From JBFWIL01 sp050256015 (GTDB lineage Bacteria > Bacteroidota > Bacteroidia > Bacteroidales > Prolixibacteraceae), in NCBI GenBank assembly GCA_050256015.1, contig JBFWIL010000015.1, positions 1-19,875 on the forward strand: DNA of 19,875 nucleotides, in the 5' to 3' direction. A program made the translations under genes and the position numbers. Shown here in pieces: positions 1-7,539 of the stretch (the stretch's first letter is position 1; each line of letters starts with the position of its first letter). The notes under the pieces were generated by a model. That model was given only the letters and a program-made list of their open reading frames with translations. It was not told where the DNA came from and did no database searches.

Positions 1-46
1 TTCTTGTGTTAAGGTCGTTTTATTGTTCTTGTTCCGATAAAAAAAC

Positions 47-84
47 AGGATGATTTTTCCTGAGAATCCGGACATCCTTTTTTT
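47..84. terminator. Candidate bidirectional terminator
   Basis: AGGATG (47-52) can pair with CATCCT (73-78). Inside the loop, TCC and GGA can add three pairs. The right arm runs into seven T (78-84), and seven A (39-45) precede the left arm, so both strands read as a hairpin followed by a U tract. It could end a plus-strand gene left of the window and also the minus-strand DeoR gene that stops at 186. The stem is short and the loop long, so confidence is moderate. A second small hairpin, CGGCA/TGCCG (166-178), lies just after the DeoR stop but has no U tract. The rest of 1-185 shows no gene. Confidence 0.5.
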
Positions 85-185
85 ATTTGTTTGTGATTAT
101 TTTCGAAAACAAAAATAAAAGAAAAAATTCCAAAATACAACAGGATGGTTTTCGGGGCTTATTACCGGCACGATGCCGTGATAAA

Positions 186-950
186 TCAGGCCAGAATCAT
201 TTTTATTTCGTTTTTCTGCAGCATGGTTGTTTCTTCTTCCCTGATCCTGGAATCGGTTATCAGGTAGTCTATCAGGGAAAGGGCCCCGAGGCTGGCAAAA
301 GAGCTTTTTCCGATTTTGGAAGAATCTGCCACCAGGTAAACGGTGTTGGCCGATTCGATCATGGCCCGTTTGACGCAGATATCGCTGATGCTGGGATATG
401 TCAGTCCCGATTTCAGCGTGATGCCGGCAGTGGCCAGAAACAGCTTGTCGACATGCAGGTCGTTGAAAAAGTCGGCGGCTTTTTGTCCGGTCAGCGACAG
501 AGTGGGGGCCTTGAATTCGCCACCGGTTACCACCAGGTTAATACCAGGGTCGGCTCCCAGGATCAGGGCAATGTTCAAGGCATTGGTAATCACGGTCAGG
601 TTACTGAAACCGCTGATGAGCCTGGCAATTTCCGTGGTGGTTGAGCCGGAATCGAGAATAATGGTATCTCCGTCGTGAATGAATTCCAGTGCTTTTTGGG
701 CAATAGCCGCTTTTTTCTGCAGGTTTTCCTGGTTCTGCAGCGTGATGTTCCGGACATTCAGCCCGATGTTTTTCAGATAGGCTCCTCCGTGCTCCCGCTC
801 AATAAAACCTTCCTTTTCCAGCTTTTCCAGATCCTGGCGTATGGTTACCTCAGTCACTTTAAACATTTTGCTGAGCTGAAACACTTTGGCATGTCCGTCT
901 TCGCGGATCATTTCCAGGATTTTTTCTCTTCGTTGGTTTGGCAGCATCAT
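186..950 (-). CDS. DeoR/GlpR-family transcriptional regulator
   Basis: A 254-residue DNA-binding repressor, the usual length for DeoR/GlpR proteins. Residues about 1-57 form the winged helix-turn-helix: it begins MMLPNQRREKILEMI, and VTEVTIRQDLEKLEKEG is the recognition-helix signature. The rest is the DeoR C-terminal sensor domain, with GDTIILDSGSTTTEIARL, LTVITNALNIA and LVADSSKIG, a fold that binds phosphorylated sugars in known members. Two in-frame ATGs (950 and 947) are possible. I chose the first; a longer frame upstream lacks family similarity and overlaps the promoter. It is divergent from a NigD-like lipoprotein gene. No sugar-catabolic operon adjoins it inside the window, so its ligand and targets are unknown; a target could lie left of base 1. 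The family call is firm, the target is not. Confidence 0.93.
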   Translation of the reverse strand: MMLPNQRREKILEMIREDGHAKVFQLSKMFKVTEVTIRQDLEKLEKEGFIEREHGGAYLKNIGLNVRNITLQNQENLQKKAAIAQKALEFIHDGDTIILDSGSTTTEIARLISGFSNLTVITNALNIALILGADPGINLVVTGGEFKAPTLSLTGQKAADFFNDLHVDKLFLATAGITLKSGLTYPSISDICVKRAMIESANTVYLVADSSKIGKSSFASLGALSLIDYLITDSRIREEETTMLQKNEIKMILA

Positions 951-1002
951 CTGGTTCGGTTCAGTGCGGATCGGATTCCGGTCCGGCGGGTTTTTGAAAA
1001 CA

Positions 1003-1010
1003 CAAATATA
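1003..1010 (-). promoter_or_regulatory. Candidate -7 element for the DeoR gene
   Basis: On the minus strand this reads TATATTTG, a perfect match to the Bacteroidota -7 consensus TAnnTTTG. Transcription would begin near 998, giving a leader of about 47 bases to the ATG at 950. The -33 region is poor: the nearest TTG (minus strand, 1029-1027) is only 16 bases away instead of about 19-21. A single AT-rich 8-mer can occur by chance, so this is tentative. Confidence 0.4.
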
Positions 1011-1170
1011 CAAAATACCGGGCACGCAACCTTTTCCTGCCGAAAGGAATCTTACAGACAAAATGCAGCCCCGGAACTCTTCACCTGCTGTTTCCGGTAC
1101 CGGCGGACTACGGAGGATCAGGGGAGTACTGTTGCAGAAAATAAAGATTGAATCAAAAAAGGAGAGCAGA

Positions 1171-1851
1171 ATGAAACGGTTGTTAAAATGCGGGCTTATC
1201 GGGCTGATGGCCCTAGGCTTGTTTGGCTGCGATATTTGGGATGACGATGGTTATTCGCTGGGCGATTTCTGGGTAGGATTCGGAATACTGCACATGGAAA
1301 GTGAAACCGGATTTACCGTGGAAATGGACAACGGAGCGGTACTGATTCCCCTGAACGGGTACCGGGTCTGTAAGATGGAAGATCTGGACCGGGTATTGAT
1401 TAATTACACGATTCTGGGGAACCGGGAGTTCACGGATGATGTGAAGGCGTATTATGTGAGGGTGAATTCCATGTCGGAGATTTTGTACAAAGGAATACTG
1501 GATATAACCCCTGAGGTTGAAGACAGTATAGGGAAGGATCCGATCCGGGTGCGTGATCTTTGGAAGACGCGGAACATGCTTACTTTTGAACTGGAGTATT
1601 ACGGGAATATGAAAATGCACTATATCAACCTGGTCAAACAACCGGGAGAACTGAGCGGTAAGGACCAGCCGGTCGAGTTGGAGCTGCGCCACAACGAGAA
1701 TGACGACCGGCGTTATTACCGTATGATAGCCCTGGTGACCTTTGATCTTTCTTCCATTCAGATTCCCGGACAGGATACGGTATCATATGTGGTCAGGGGA
1801 ACAACGTATAAGGGAGACGATTTTTCTTTTCAGGGAGTTTACCGGTATTAA
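1171..1851 (+). CDS. NigD-like outer-membrane lipoprotein
   Basis: 226 residues. The start is set by a clear purine-rich ribosome site (aaaaaaggagag) just before the ATG and by the lipoprotein signal peptide that follows. The signal peptide is MKRLLKCGLIGLMALGLFGC, with the lipobox ending at Cys20. Asp24-26 follow closely; acidic residues near the lipidated Cys resemble the lipoprotein export signal that sends Bacteroidota lipoproteins to the cell surface (inference). After that comes a small OB-like N-terminal part (about 30-110, with DNGAVLIPLNGYRV) and a beta-rich C-terminal part ending in YRY. This matches the NigD-like family common in Bacteroidales; its molecular role is not established. 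It is monocistronic, divergent from the DeoR gene, and closed by a strong terminator. No clear -7 element was found upstream. Confidence 0.82.
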   Translation: MKRLLKCGLIGLMALGLFGCDIWDDDGYSLGDFWVGFGILHMESETGFTVEMDNGAVLIPLNGYRVCKMEDLDRVLINYTILGNREFTDDVKAYYVRVNSMSEILYKGILDITPEVEDSIGKDPIRVRDLWKTRNMLTFELEYYGNMKMHYINLVKQPGELSGKDQPVELELRHNENDDRRYYRMIALVTFDLSSIQIPGQDTVSYVVRGTTYKGDDFSFQGVYRY

Positions 1852-1880
1852 CGGTTTATAACTTCATCACGTGGTTAGAC

Positions 1881-1911
1881 AGCACCTGCTCCACAGAGCA
1901 GGTGCTTTTTT
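1881..1911 (+). terminator. Strong intrinsic terminator after the NigD-like gene
   Basis: A perfect 11-bp stem, AGCACCTGCTC (1881-1891) with GAGCAGGTGCT (1896-1906), a four-base loop CACA, and a run of six T (1906-1911). It lies 30 bases after the lipoprotein stop codon and separates that gene from the S9 peptidase. Confidence 0.92.
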
Positions 1912-1924
1912 GTGATGTGGGGCG

Positions 1925-1955
1925 TTTGGGCTTCTGCCTGGGAATTTGTATTTTG
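1925..1955 (+). promoter_or_regulatory. Candidate promoter for the S9 peptidase gene
   Basis: TTTG (1925-1928), a 20-base spacer, then TATTTTG (1949-1955). Spacing fits the Bacteroidota TTTG-N19-21-TAnnTTTG arrangement, but the -7 element is one T short of the consensus. It lies 30 bases before the ATG and just after the upstream terminator, which is where a promoter is needed. Confidence 0.35.
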
Positions 1956-1984
1956 CGACCGGTAAATTTCCTGATTGATTATCC

Positions 1985-4075
1985 ATGAAAAGACTGTTTG
2001 TTATACTGGCCGCTGCCTTTATGTCCGGTGCCTGTACAAATACAGAAAGGATGACAGAAAAAATGAAAACCTATGTGCCTAAGCCCCCAGTGTTGACTTC
2101 GGATGTTCTGAGTCCGGAGGTCCTTTGGTCATTGGGTCGGCTGGGCAATATTTCCCTTTCTCCTGACGGGAAAACCGTGCTTTTTGCCGTGACCTATTAT
2201 AAAATTGAGGAGAACCGTTCTTATCGTGAGCTCTATACCGTGCCGTCCAATGGAGGGGAAGTGAAACAGCTTACGAAAACGGCTGTCAACGAGTCGGATG
2301 CATGCTGGAGACCCGACGGGAAGAAGATCGGGTATATCGCTGCAGAAACGGGTAGTCCCCAGCTTTGGGAAATCAATCCCGACGGGTCAGATCCGGTACA
2401 GGTGACCGAGGTGCCCGGCGGTATCACCGGGTTTCGGTATGCCCCCGATCTGAAGCATCTGGCATACCTGAAAAAGGTCAGGCTGGACCAGGACATCCAC
2501 GATTTGTTTCCCGATCTTCCCGGGGCAAATGCCCGTCTGGAGACCGACCTGATGTACCGGCACTGGGACAGCTGGCACGATTATACGTACAACCATATTT
2601 TTGTAGCCGGCTATGGCAAATTACCGGTCAGCTCCGGGAAAGACATTCTGGAAGGAGAGCGTTTTGATGCGCCCGATAAGCCTTTTGACGGGGCAGAGCA
2701 GCTGGCCTGGAGTCCGGACAGCCGGAGTCTTGTCTATTCCTGCAAGAAACTTAGCGGCAAGGCTTATGCGTATTCCACAAACACCGACCTGTACCAGTAT
2801 GAGCTGGCTTCCGGAGAAACCCGTAACCTGACGGAAACGCACAAGGGGTATGACAAGTATCCGGTTTTTTCTCCCGATGGCCGGTACCTGGCCTGGACCA
2901 GCATGCGGCGGGACGGCTATGAAGCCGATCAGCCCCGGCTTATGGTAATGGAACTGAAAAGCGGAAAACAAACCAACTATTCGGAAGGCTGGGAACAGCA
3001 TGCCGCTTCGCTGAGCTGGAGCCGGGACAGCAAGTCGGTTTTTTTTATCAGTGATATCCATGCCACGGAAGAAATTTACCGGCTGGACCTGGCCGGGGGA
3101 GACATTACACGACTGACGAACGGAAGGCACGATTACCTGAATGTGTTCCAGGCGGCCGGGGGGAAGCTGGTAGCCGGCAAACAGTCCATGTCGCAACCGG
3201 CGGAAGTATTTCTGGTTGATCAGGCAACGGGGAAAGATCAGCCGCTGACGGCTGTGAACAGAGGGATCATGGACCAGCTGAGTATGGGAAACGTGGGAAG
3301 CAGATGGCTGAAAACGGTTGACGGTAAAGACATGCTGGTCTGGGTTATTTATCCGCCGCATTTTGATCAAAATAAGAAATACCCGGCTATTCTGTATTGT
3401 CAGGGAGGTCCCCAGGGAACGGTCAGCCAGTTTTGGTCATACCGCTGGAATTTTCAACAGATGGCGGCCAACGGTTATATTGTTGTGGCTCCCAACCGCA
3501 GGGGATTACCCGGATTCGGCAGGGAATGGCTTGAGCAGATCAGCAGGGATTACGGGGGATTGAACATTCAGGATTACCTGGTGGCTATTGATGAGCTGGC
3601 CAAAGAACCTTATGTAGACGAAAACCGGCTGGGGGCGGTGGGCGCCAGCTACGGAGGTTTCTCGGTCAATTTTCTGGCCGGCCATCACAAAGGGCGTTTT
3701 AAAGCCTTTATTTCCCATTGCGGGATTTTCAACTTTGAACAGATGTATGTGACCACTGAGGAAATGTGGTTTGAAAACTGGGATATTGGCGGACCATACT
3801 GGGATAAGGACAATGCGGAGGCTCAGCGTTCTTACGCTTTCTCTCCCCATCTTTTCGTGGAAAAGTGGGACACCCCTATTTTATTTGTCACCGGCGGAAA
3901 GGATTTTCGTATTCCCTATACGCAAAGCATGGGGGCTTTCAATGCGGCCAGGATACGCGGTGTCCCGGCCGAGTTTCTCTATTTCCCTGAGGAAAATCAT
4001 TGGGTTACCCGCCCTCAGAACGGCATACTCTGGCAACGTGTATTTAAAAACTGGCTGGACAGGTGGTTAAAATAA
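1985..4075 (+). CDS. dpp5: S9-family serine peptidase, DPP5-like (prolyl oligopeptidase fold)
   Basis: 696 residues. Residues about 40-420 are a WD40-like beta-propeller with repeated blades (LSPDGKTVLF, WRPDGKKIGYI, WSPDSRSLVY, FSPDGRYLAW, WSRDSKSVFF). The C-terminal alpha/beta hydrolase domain begins near 440. The catalytic triad is visible: Ser555 in GASYGGF, Asp640 in GGKDFRI, His672 in ENHWV. The 85- and 32-residue spacings match my recollection of Porphyromonas gingivalis DPP5, as do stretches such as ILYCQGGPQ and SQFWSYRWN. That enzyme removes dipeptides from peptide N-termini in the periplasm for amino-acid catabolism. The N-terminus (MKRLFVILAAAFMSGAC) suggests a lipoprotein with Cys17, though Ser rather than Leu at -3 makes the lipobox weak; simple periplasmic export is the alternative. 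It stands alone. The 67 bases after its stop show no clear terminator. Family is certain; the DPP5 subtype is likely. Confidence 0.92.
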   Translation: MKRLFVILAAAFMSGACTNTERMTEKMKTYVPKPPVLTSDVLSPEVLWSLGRLGNISLSPDGKTVLFAVTYYKIEENRSYRELYTVPSNGGEVKQLTKTAVNESDACWRPDGKKIGYIAAETGSPQLWEINPDGSDPVQVTEVPGGITGFRYAPDLKHLAYLKKVRLDQDIHDLFPDLPGANARLETDLMYRHWDSWHDYTYNHIFVAGYGKLPVSSGKDILEGERFDAPDKPFDGAEQLAWSPDSRSLVYSCKKLSGKAYAYSTNTDLYQYELASGETRNLTETHKGYDKYPVFSPDGRYLAWTSMRRDGYEADQPRLMVMELKSGKQTNYSEGWEQHAASLSWSRDSKSVFFISDIHATEEIYRLDLAGGDITRLTNGRHDYLNVFQAAGGKLVAGKQSMSQPAEVFLVDQATGKDQPLTAVNRGIMDQLSMGNVGSRWLKTVDGKDMLVWVIYPPHFDQNKKYPAILYCQGGPQGTVSQFWSYRWNFQQMAANGYIVVAPNRRGLPGFGREWLEQISRDYGGLNIQDYLVAIDELAKEPYVDENRLGAVGASYGGFSVNFLAGHHKGRFKAFISHCGIFNFEQMYVTTEEMWFENWDIGGPYWDKDNAEAQRSYAFSPHLFVEKWDTPILFVTGGKDFRIPYTQSMGAFNAARIRGVPAEFLYFPEENHWVTRPQNGILWQRVFKNWLDRWLK

Positions 4076-4142
4076 TGGAGAAAGGGAGGGGAACAGGCAC
4101 ATCCGTATTATGAGGGAGGAGATATGCAGGCTGATGGCCGTT

Positions 4143-5000
4143 TCACGGGTTGTTATCTGGGGAAGGGGTGTTGGTTAGCCGGATTCCGTTTGCTTCAAGA
4201 CGGATAAGCCGTTGTTTGTACAGAGATCCGAGAGCCATTTTAAAGTTTCTTTTGCTGGTTTGAAAAGCAGAGCTGATTTCTGCCGGACTGCTTTTGTCAT
4301 GATAAGGCAGAAAGCCGCCTGCAGCCTGCAGCCGTTCCAGAATTTTTCCGGTCAGCCTTCCGATTTTTTCATAGCCCGGCTGATCCAGTTGCAGGTCTAT
4401 TTTTTCATCCGCACGGACCTGTTTGATGTAGCCTTTCAGCCGCTCTCCCGTGTGCAGGGAACGAAAAACCTCGTTGTGGTACAGGATGCCCCAGTGGCTG
4501 TTGTCGACAATGGCTTTGTATCCCAGTTCAGTCTTTCCTGCAATGATCAGATCCACTTCTTCTCCGGCTTCGTAATCCACCGGAAGTTGGTTCAGGCATT
4601 TATCGAGCCGGGAGGTGCCCACAATCCGCCGGCTTTCCGGATCGAGGTAAACATAAACCAGATAGTTTTTTCCCTTTTCCATCTTTTCTTGTTGCTCCCG
4701 GAAGGGAACCAGCAGATCCTTGGGAAGCCCCCAGTTCAGAAAAGCACCGGTGTTATTGATCTCCACGGTTTTCAGCAAGGCAAACTCGCCTACCTGGGCC
4801 AGAGGGCTTTCCGTGGTTGCTACCAACCGGTCTTCCGAATCCAGGTAAATGAAAACTTCCAGCCTGTCGCCCGGCTGGCAGCCTTCAGGCGCATATCTCC
4901 GGGGAAGCAGGATCTCTCCCTCCGGGCCGCCGTCCAGGTATAATCCGAAATCCACCGTTTTGACCACTTCCAGTTCATTGATTGCTCCGATTGCCGCCAT
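4143..5000 (-). CDS. cvfB: CvfB-like S1-domain RNA-binding protein
   Basis: 285 residues. Three S1-like OB modules are visible: about 5-64, 70-135 (with NNTGAFLNWGLPKDLLVPF) and 145-210 (GYKAIVDNSHWGILYHNEVF). A C-terminal winged-helix part follows (about 220-280, with SSPAEISSAFQTSKRNFKMA). This order matches the CvfB/YitL family. Staphylococcal CvfB is an RNA-binding regulator of virulence genes, and the role in Bacteroidota is not defined. I chose the ATG at 5000 because it is the first ATG after a good -7 element at 5032-5025; a longer frame would need a TTG that lies within that element. It is divergent from malQ and tail-to-tail with the S9 peptidase, so it appears monocistronic. Confidence 0.87.
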   Translation of the reverse strand: MAAIGAINELEVVKTVDFGLYLDGGPEGEILLPRRYAPEGCQPGDRLEVFIYLDSEDRLVATTESPLAQVGEFALLKTVEINNTGAFLNWGLPKDLLVPFREQQEKMEKGKNYLVYVYLDPESRRIVGTSRLDKCLNQLPVDYEAGEEVDLIIAGKTELGYKAIVDNSHWGILYHNEVFRSLHTGERLKGYIKQVRADEKIDLQLDQPGYEKIGRLTGKILERLQAAGGFLPYHDKSSPAEISSAFQTSKRNFKMALGSLYKQRLIRLEANGIRLTNTPSPDNNP

Positions 5001-5024
5001 AATTATAGTCCGTAAAATATGCTG

Positions 5025-5032
5025 CAAAGGTA
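5025..5032 (-). promoter_or_regulatory. Candidate -7 element for the cvfB-like gene
   Basis: Reads TACCTTTG on the minus strand, a perfect TAnnTTTG. It implies a transcript start near 5020 and a leader of about 20 bases to the ATG at 5000. No clear TTTG -33 box is seen 19-21 bases upstream. Confidence 0.45.
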
Positions 5033-5106
5033 GAGCTTCGGCGGAAATAATTAAGCTTACTTCGTTTATTTCTTTGAAGAGACCTTCCTGTGCTGCGGAA
5101 AAGGTT

Positions 5107-5114
5107 TATTTTTG
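5107..5114 (+). promoter_or_regulatory. Candidate -7 element for malQ
   Basis: TATTTTTG is a perfect TAnnTTTG, 50 bases before the malQ ATG. The -33 region is weak. The predicted transcript start (about 5119) coincides with the left edge of a hairpin: CAACGGC (5119-5125), loop GCA, GCCGTTG (5129-5135). Confidence 0.4.
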
Positions 5115-5164
5115 TCAGCAACGGCGCAGCCGTTGACAGCGTTCGGATATAAAAACAGTACGGC

Positions 5165-6661
5165 ATGAGACGCATCAGCGGTATTTTATTGCATATAAGC
5201 TCCCTTCCCAATCGCTGGGGAATCGGAACATTGGGACCGGAAGCCCGGGCTTTTGTCGACATACTGCAGGAAACCGGTCAGCAGGTTTGGCAAATTCTGC
5301 CACTGGGGCCTCCCGGCCTTGGGAATTCTCCATATCATTCTTATTCCGCTTTTGCAGGAAATATGTTGCTTATCAGTCCGGATCAGCTGGCTGAAGACGG
5401 ACTTGTACAACCGGAGGACCTGGAAGTTTTGCCTGCTTTTCCTGCAGGAAAAGCGGCATATACAGAAGTGCTTTCGTCCAGGACTGTACTTTTGAGAAAA
5501 GCCTGGATCGGTTTTAAACGATCGCCGGGCCGGTGGGAAAAAGCTTATACTGATTTTTTGTATGAACAGAACGGGTGGTTGACTGATTATTGTTTGTTCC
5601 GGGTGTTGAAAAGCCGGGACGAAAGCCTTTGCTGGAACCAGTGGGAGGAACCCTTGCGCTGCCGTGATGCTTCCGCATTGAAAGTTGCCTCTATCGCTTA
5701 TCGGGAGGAAATTGAATTTCAGCGATTCATTCAGTTTATTTTTTTTCGTCAATGGTTTTTGCTGAAAGAATATGCCCGAGGAAGTGGCGTGATGATGCTG
5801 GGCGATATGCCCCTGTATGTTGCGCTGGACAGTGCTGACGTATGGGTTAATCCGGACCTGTTCCGGCTTGACGGGCAGGGACGGATGCTTTATTCCGGGG
5901 GAGTCCCTCCCGATCTGTTCAGTGAGGACGGGCAGCTTTGGTCTTGTCCTGTGTATGACTGGGACCGGATGGCAAGACGGGATTTTGACTGGTGGCAGGC
6001 ACGCATGCATTTTAATTTCCGGTTGTATGACCGGGTACGTCTGGATCATTTCAGGGGACTGGTTGCTTACTGGGCTGTTCCGGCGGGAGCAGGAACAGCG
6101 GTTGAGGGAAAATGGGTTAAGGCAAGGGGTGGCGAACTGCTGGAGCGGCTTTTTTCCCGGTCGGGTGAACTTCCTCTGGTTGCGGAGGACCTTGGGCTGA
6201 TTAGTCCGGAAGTGGAAATACTGCGGAAAAGATTCGGCCTGCCGGGGATGAAAGTGCTGCAGTTTGCCTGGGATGGTGATCCGGGTAATCCGTATCTTCC
6301 GCACAATTACAGGCGGAATTTTGTGGTGTATACCGGAACGCATGATAACGATACCATGCTGGGCTGGCTGAACAAGATTTCGGCTGCAGAACGGACTGTG
6401 TTAAGCCGGTACTTTGGAAAAAACCCGAATATCTGGCATCGAAAACTGATTGAGGCCGCATGGGCTTCAGTGGCATTTCTGGCCATCATGCCCATGCAGG
6501 ATCTGCTGGAACTGGACGGGAGCGCACGCATGAACCTGCCGGGAATCCCCGAAGGGAACTGGGAATGGCGCTTTGAATGGACCATGCTGAAACCGCGGCA
6601 TAAAACATTCCTTATAGAACTTGGCCGGAAATATAACCGCATAAGCGAACCGCTCAGATAA
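5165..6661 (+). CDS. malQ: 4-alpha-glucanotransferase (amylomaltase, GH77)
   Basis: 498 residues, the normal length of bacterial single-domain amylomaltase. The cytoplasmic enzyme moves alpha-1,4-glucan segments between maltodextrins and releases glucose. Family motifs appear in order: SSLPNRWGIGTLGPEA (12-27), LPLGPPGLGNSPYHSYSAF (45-63), DMPLYVALDSADVW (214-227), the nucleophile Asp294 in VRLDHFRG, acid/base Glu341 in VAEDLG, and Asp394 in GTHDND. The first ATG gives the family N-terminus MRRISGILLHISSLP. It has its own candidate promoter and is divergent from the cvfB-like gene. Its last eight bases overlap the end of the convergent alpha/beta hydrolase gene. No other maltodextrin gene is adjacent in this window. 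Confidence 0.97.
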   Translation: MRRISGILLHISSLPNRWGIGTLGPEARAFVDILQETGQQVWQILPLGPPGLGNSPYHSYSAFAGNMLLISPDQLAEDGLVQPEDLEVLPAFPAGKAAYTEVLSSRTVLLRKAWIGFKRSPGRWEKAYTDFLYEQNGWLTDYCLFRVLKSRDESLCWNQWEEPLRCRDASALKVASIAYREEIEFQRFIQFIFFRQWFLLKEYARGSGVMMLGDMPLYVALDSADVWVNPDLFRLDGQGRMLYSGGVPPDLFSEDGQLWSCPVYDWDRMARRDFDWWQARMHFNFRLYDRVRLDHFRGLVAYWAVPAGAGTAVEGKWVKARGGELLERLFSRSGELPLVAEDLGLISPEVEILRKRFGLPGMKVLQFAWDGDPGNPYLPHNYRRNFVVYTGTHDNDTMLGWLNKISAAERTVLSRYFGKNPNIWHRKLIEAAWASVAFLAIMPMQDLLELDGSARMNLPGIPEGNWEWRFEWTMLKPRHKTFLIELGRKYNRISEPLR

Positions 6662-7466
6662 AATTTTCGAGCGTTTTCATGAAGAGTCCGGGTTGTTCGG
6701 CATGAAGCCAGTGGCCGGCTCCGGGAATCAGGACAATCACTGCTTCGGGGTAAATTCGCCGGATTACCGGCAGGTCTTCATCCCGGATGTACCGGGATTT
6801 CTCTCCGCGGATAAACAGGACCGGATAGTTCATCAGCGGGATCCGGTCGCGGAAATAGCATTCGTTGACGCCGCCGATAATTTCATCCAGCGAATTGCTG
6901 AGCGCTTCCAGGTTGAGCCGGCAGGCAAATTTTCCGCTTTGCCCGTCCCTGTATATGTTTTTTAACAGAAACTGTACAAGCTCCCGGCTCTTCAGTTTGT
7001 GTTTCAGGAATCCGGCAATTTCTTGACGGCTGGTAAGGCGCCTGCCGGCCTGCTGAACCTCTCCCAAAGCCTGCAGAATTTGCCGGTGCCGGAGATACTG
7101 GCTGTTATCCCCCGACAGCCGGTAGTCTACAGGTGCAATGTCTACCACCACCAGCTTTTCGATAAGCTCCGGATAGTCGGCGGCAAAGGCCATGACTGTT
7201 TTGCCGCCCATACTGTGTCCTATAATAATGGCTTTTTGCAGACCCCGGGCTTTAAAAAAAACAGCCAGATCTTCCTTCATGGCCGTATAGTTGTGGATGT
7301 CATTGTTGGGTGAACGTCCGTGATTGCGCTGGTCTACCAAATAGACGTGATGCTTTCCGGCCAGTTTTTTTCCAACGGTCAGCCAGTTGTCTGATGCCCC
7401 GTACAGGCCGTGTACAATGACAATGTTTTTTCCTTCTTTTCCTTCTTCCCGGTAGTACAGTTTCAT
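6654..7466 (-). CDS. Alpha/beta-fold hydrolase (esterase-like)
   Basis: 270 residues with a complete single-domain alpha/beta hydrolase layout. The oxyanion-loop motif is HGLYGASDNW (19-28), the conserved strand is DQRNHGRS (45-52), the nucleophile is Ser85 in GHSMGG, and the base is His252 in GAGHWLHAEQP. This resembles YbfF-type short-chain acyl esterases; the substrate cannot be read from sequence. I chose the ATG at 7466 (MKLYYREEGK) because the domain begins there and because the longer frame would run into pdxJ. It lies 73 bases downstream of pdxJ on the same strand and is probably co-transcribed with it. It overlaps malQ tail-to-tail by eight bases. Confidence 0.88.
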   Translation of the reverse strand: MKLYYREEGKEGKNIVIVHGLYGASDNWLTVGKKLAGKHHVYLVDQRNHGRSPNNDIHNYTAMKEDLAVFFKARGLQKAIIIGHSMGGKTVMAFAADYPELIEKLVVVDIAPVDYRLSGDNSQYLRHRQILQALGEVQQAGRRLTSRQEIAGFLKHKLKSRELVQFLLKNIYRDGQSGKFACRLNLEALSNSLDEIIGGVNECYFRDRIPLMNYPVLFIRGEKSRYIRDEDLPVIRRIYPEAVIVLIPGAGHWLHAEQPGLFMKTLENFI

Positions 7467-7539
7467 CCAGGGGGTATGTAAGTGTTTTTTGTTTTGAAGC
7501 AGAGCAACATGCCGGACCGGGCCGGTTTTCCGCCTGCCG

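Noticed and set aside
951..1061. N-terminal extension of the DeoR regulator to base 1061
   Set aside because: The extra 37 residues match nothing in the family and cover the candidate -7 element at 1003-1010. The HTH starts right after the ATGs at 950/947.
1094..1103. Palindrome CCGGTACCGG upstream of the NigD-like gene as an operator
   Set aside because: One 10-base palindrome in DNA rich in CCGG words is weak evidence. There is no second copy and no promoter element near it.
886..1170. N-terminal extension of the NigD-like gene to base 886
   Set aside because: It would overlap the DeoR gene and precede the lipoprotein signal peptide. The ATG at 1171 has a strong ribosome site and opens the signal peptide directly.
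2621..3370. A 249-residue minus-strand open frame inside the S9 peptidase gene
   Set aside because: It is antisense to conserved propeller blades, has no family motifs, and has the composition of a shadow frame.
5186..6343. A long (385-residue) open frame on the minus strand inside malQ
   Set aside because: It is exactly antisense to a motif-complete malQ. Its product is rich in Pro, Arg, Gln and Ser without recognisable motifs, as expected for a shadow frame.
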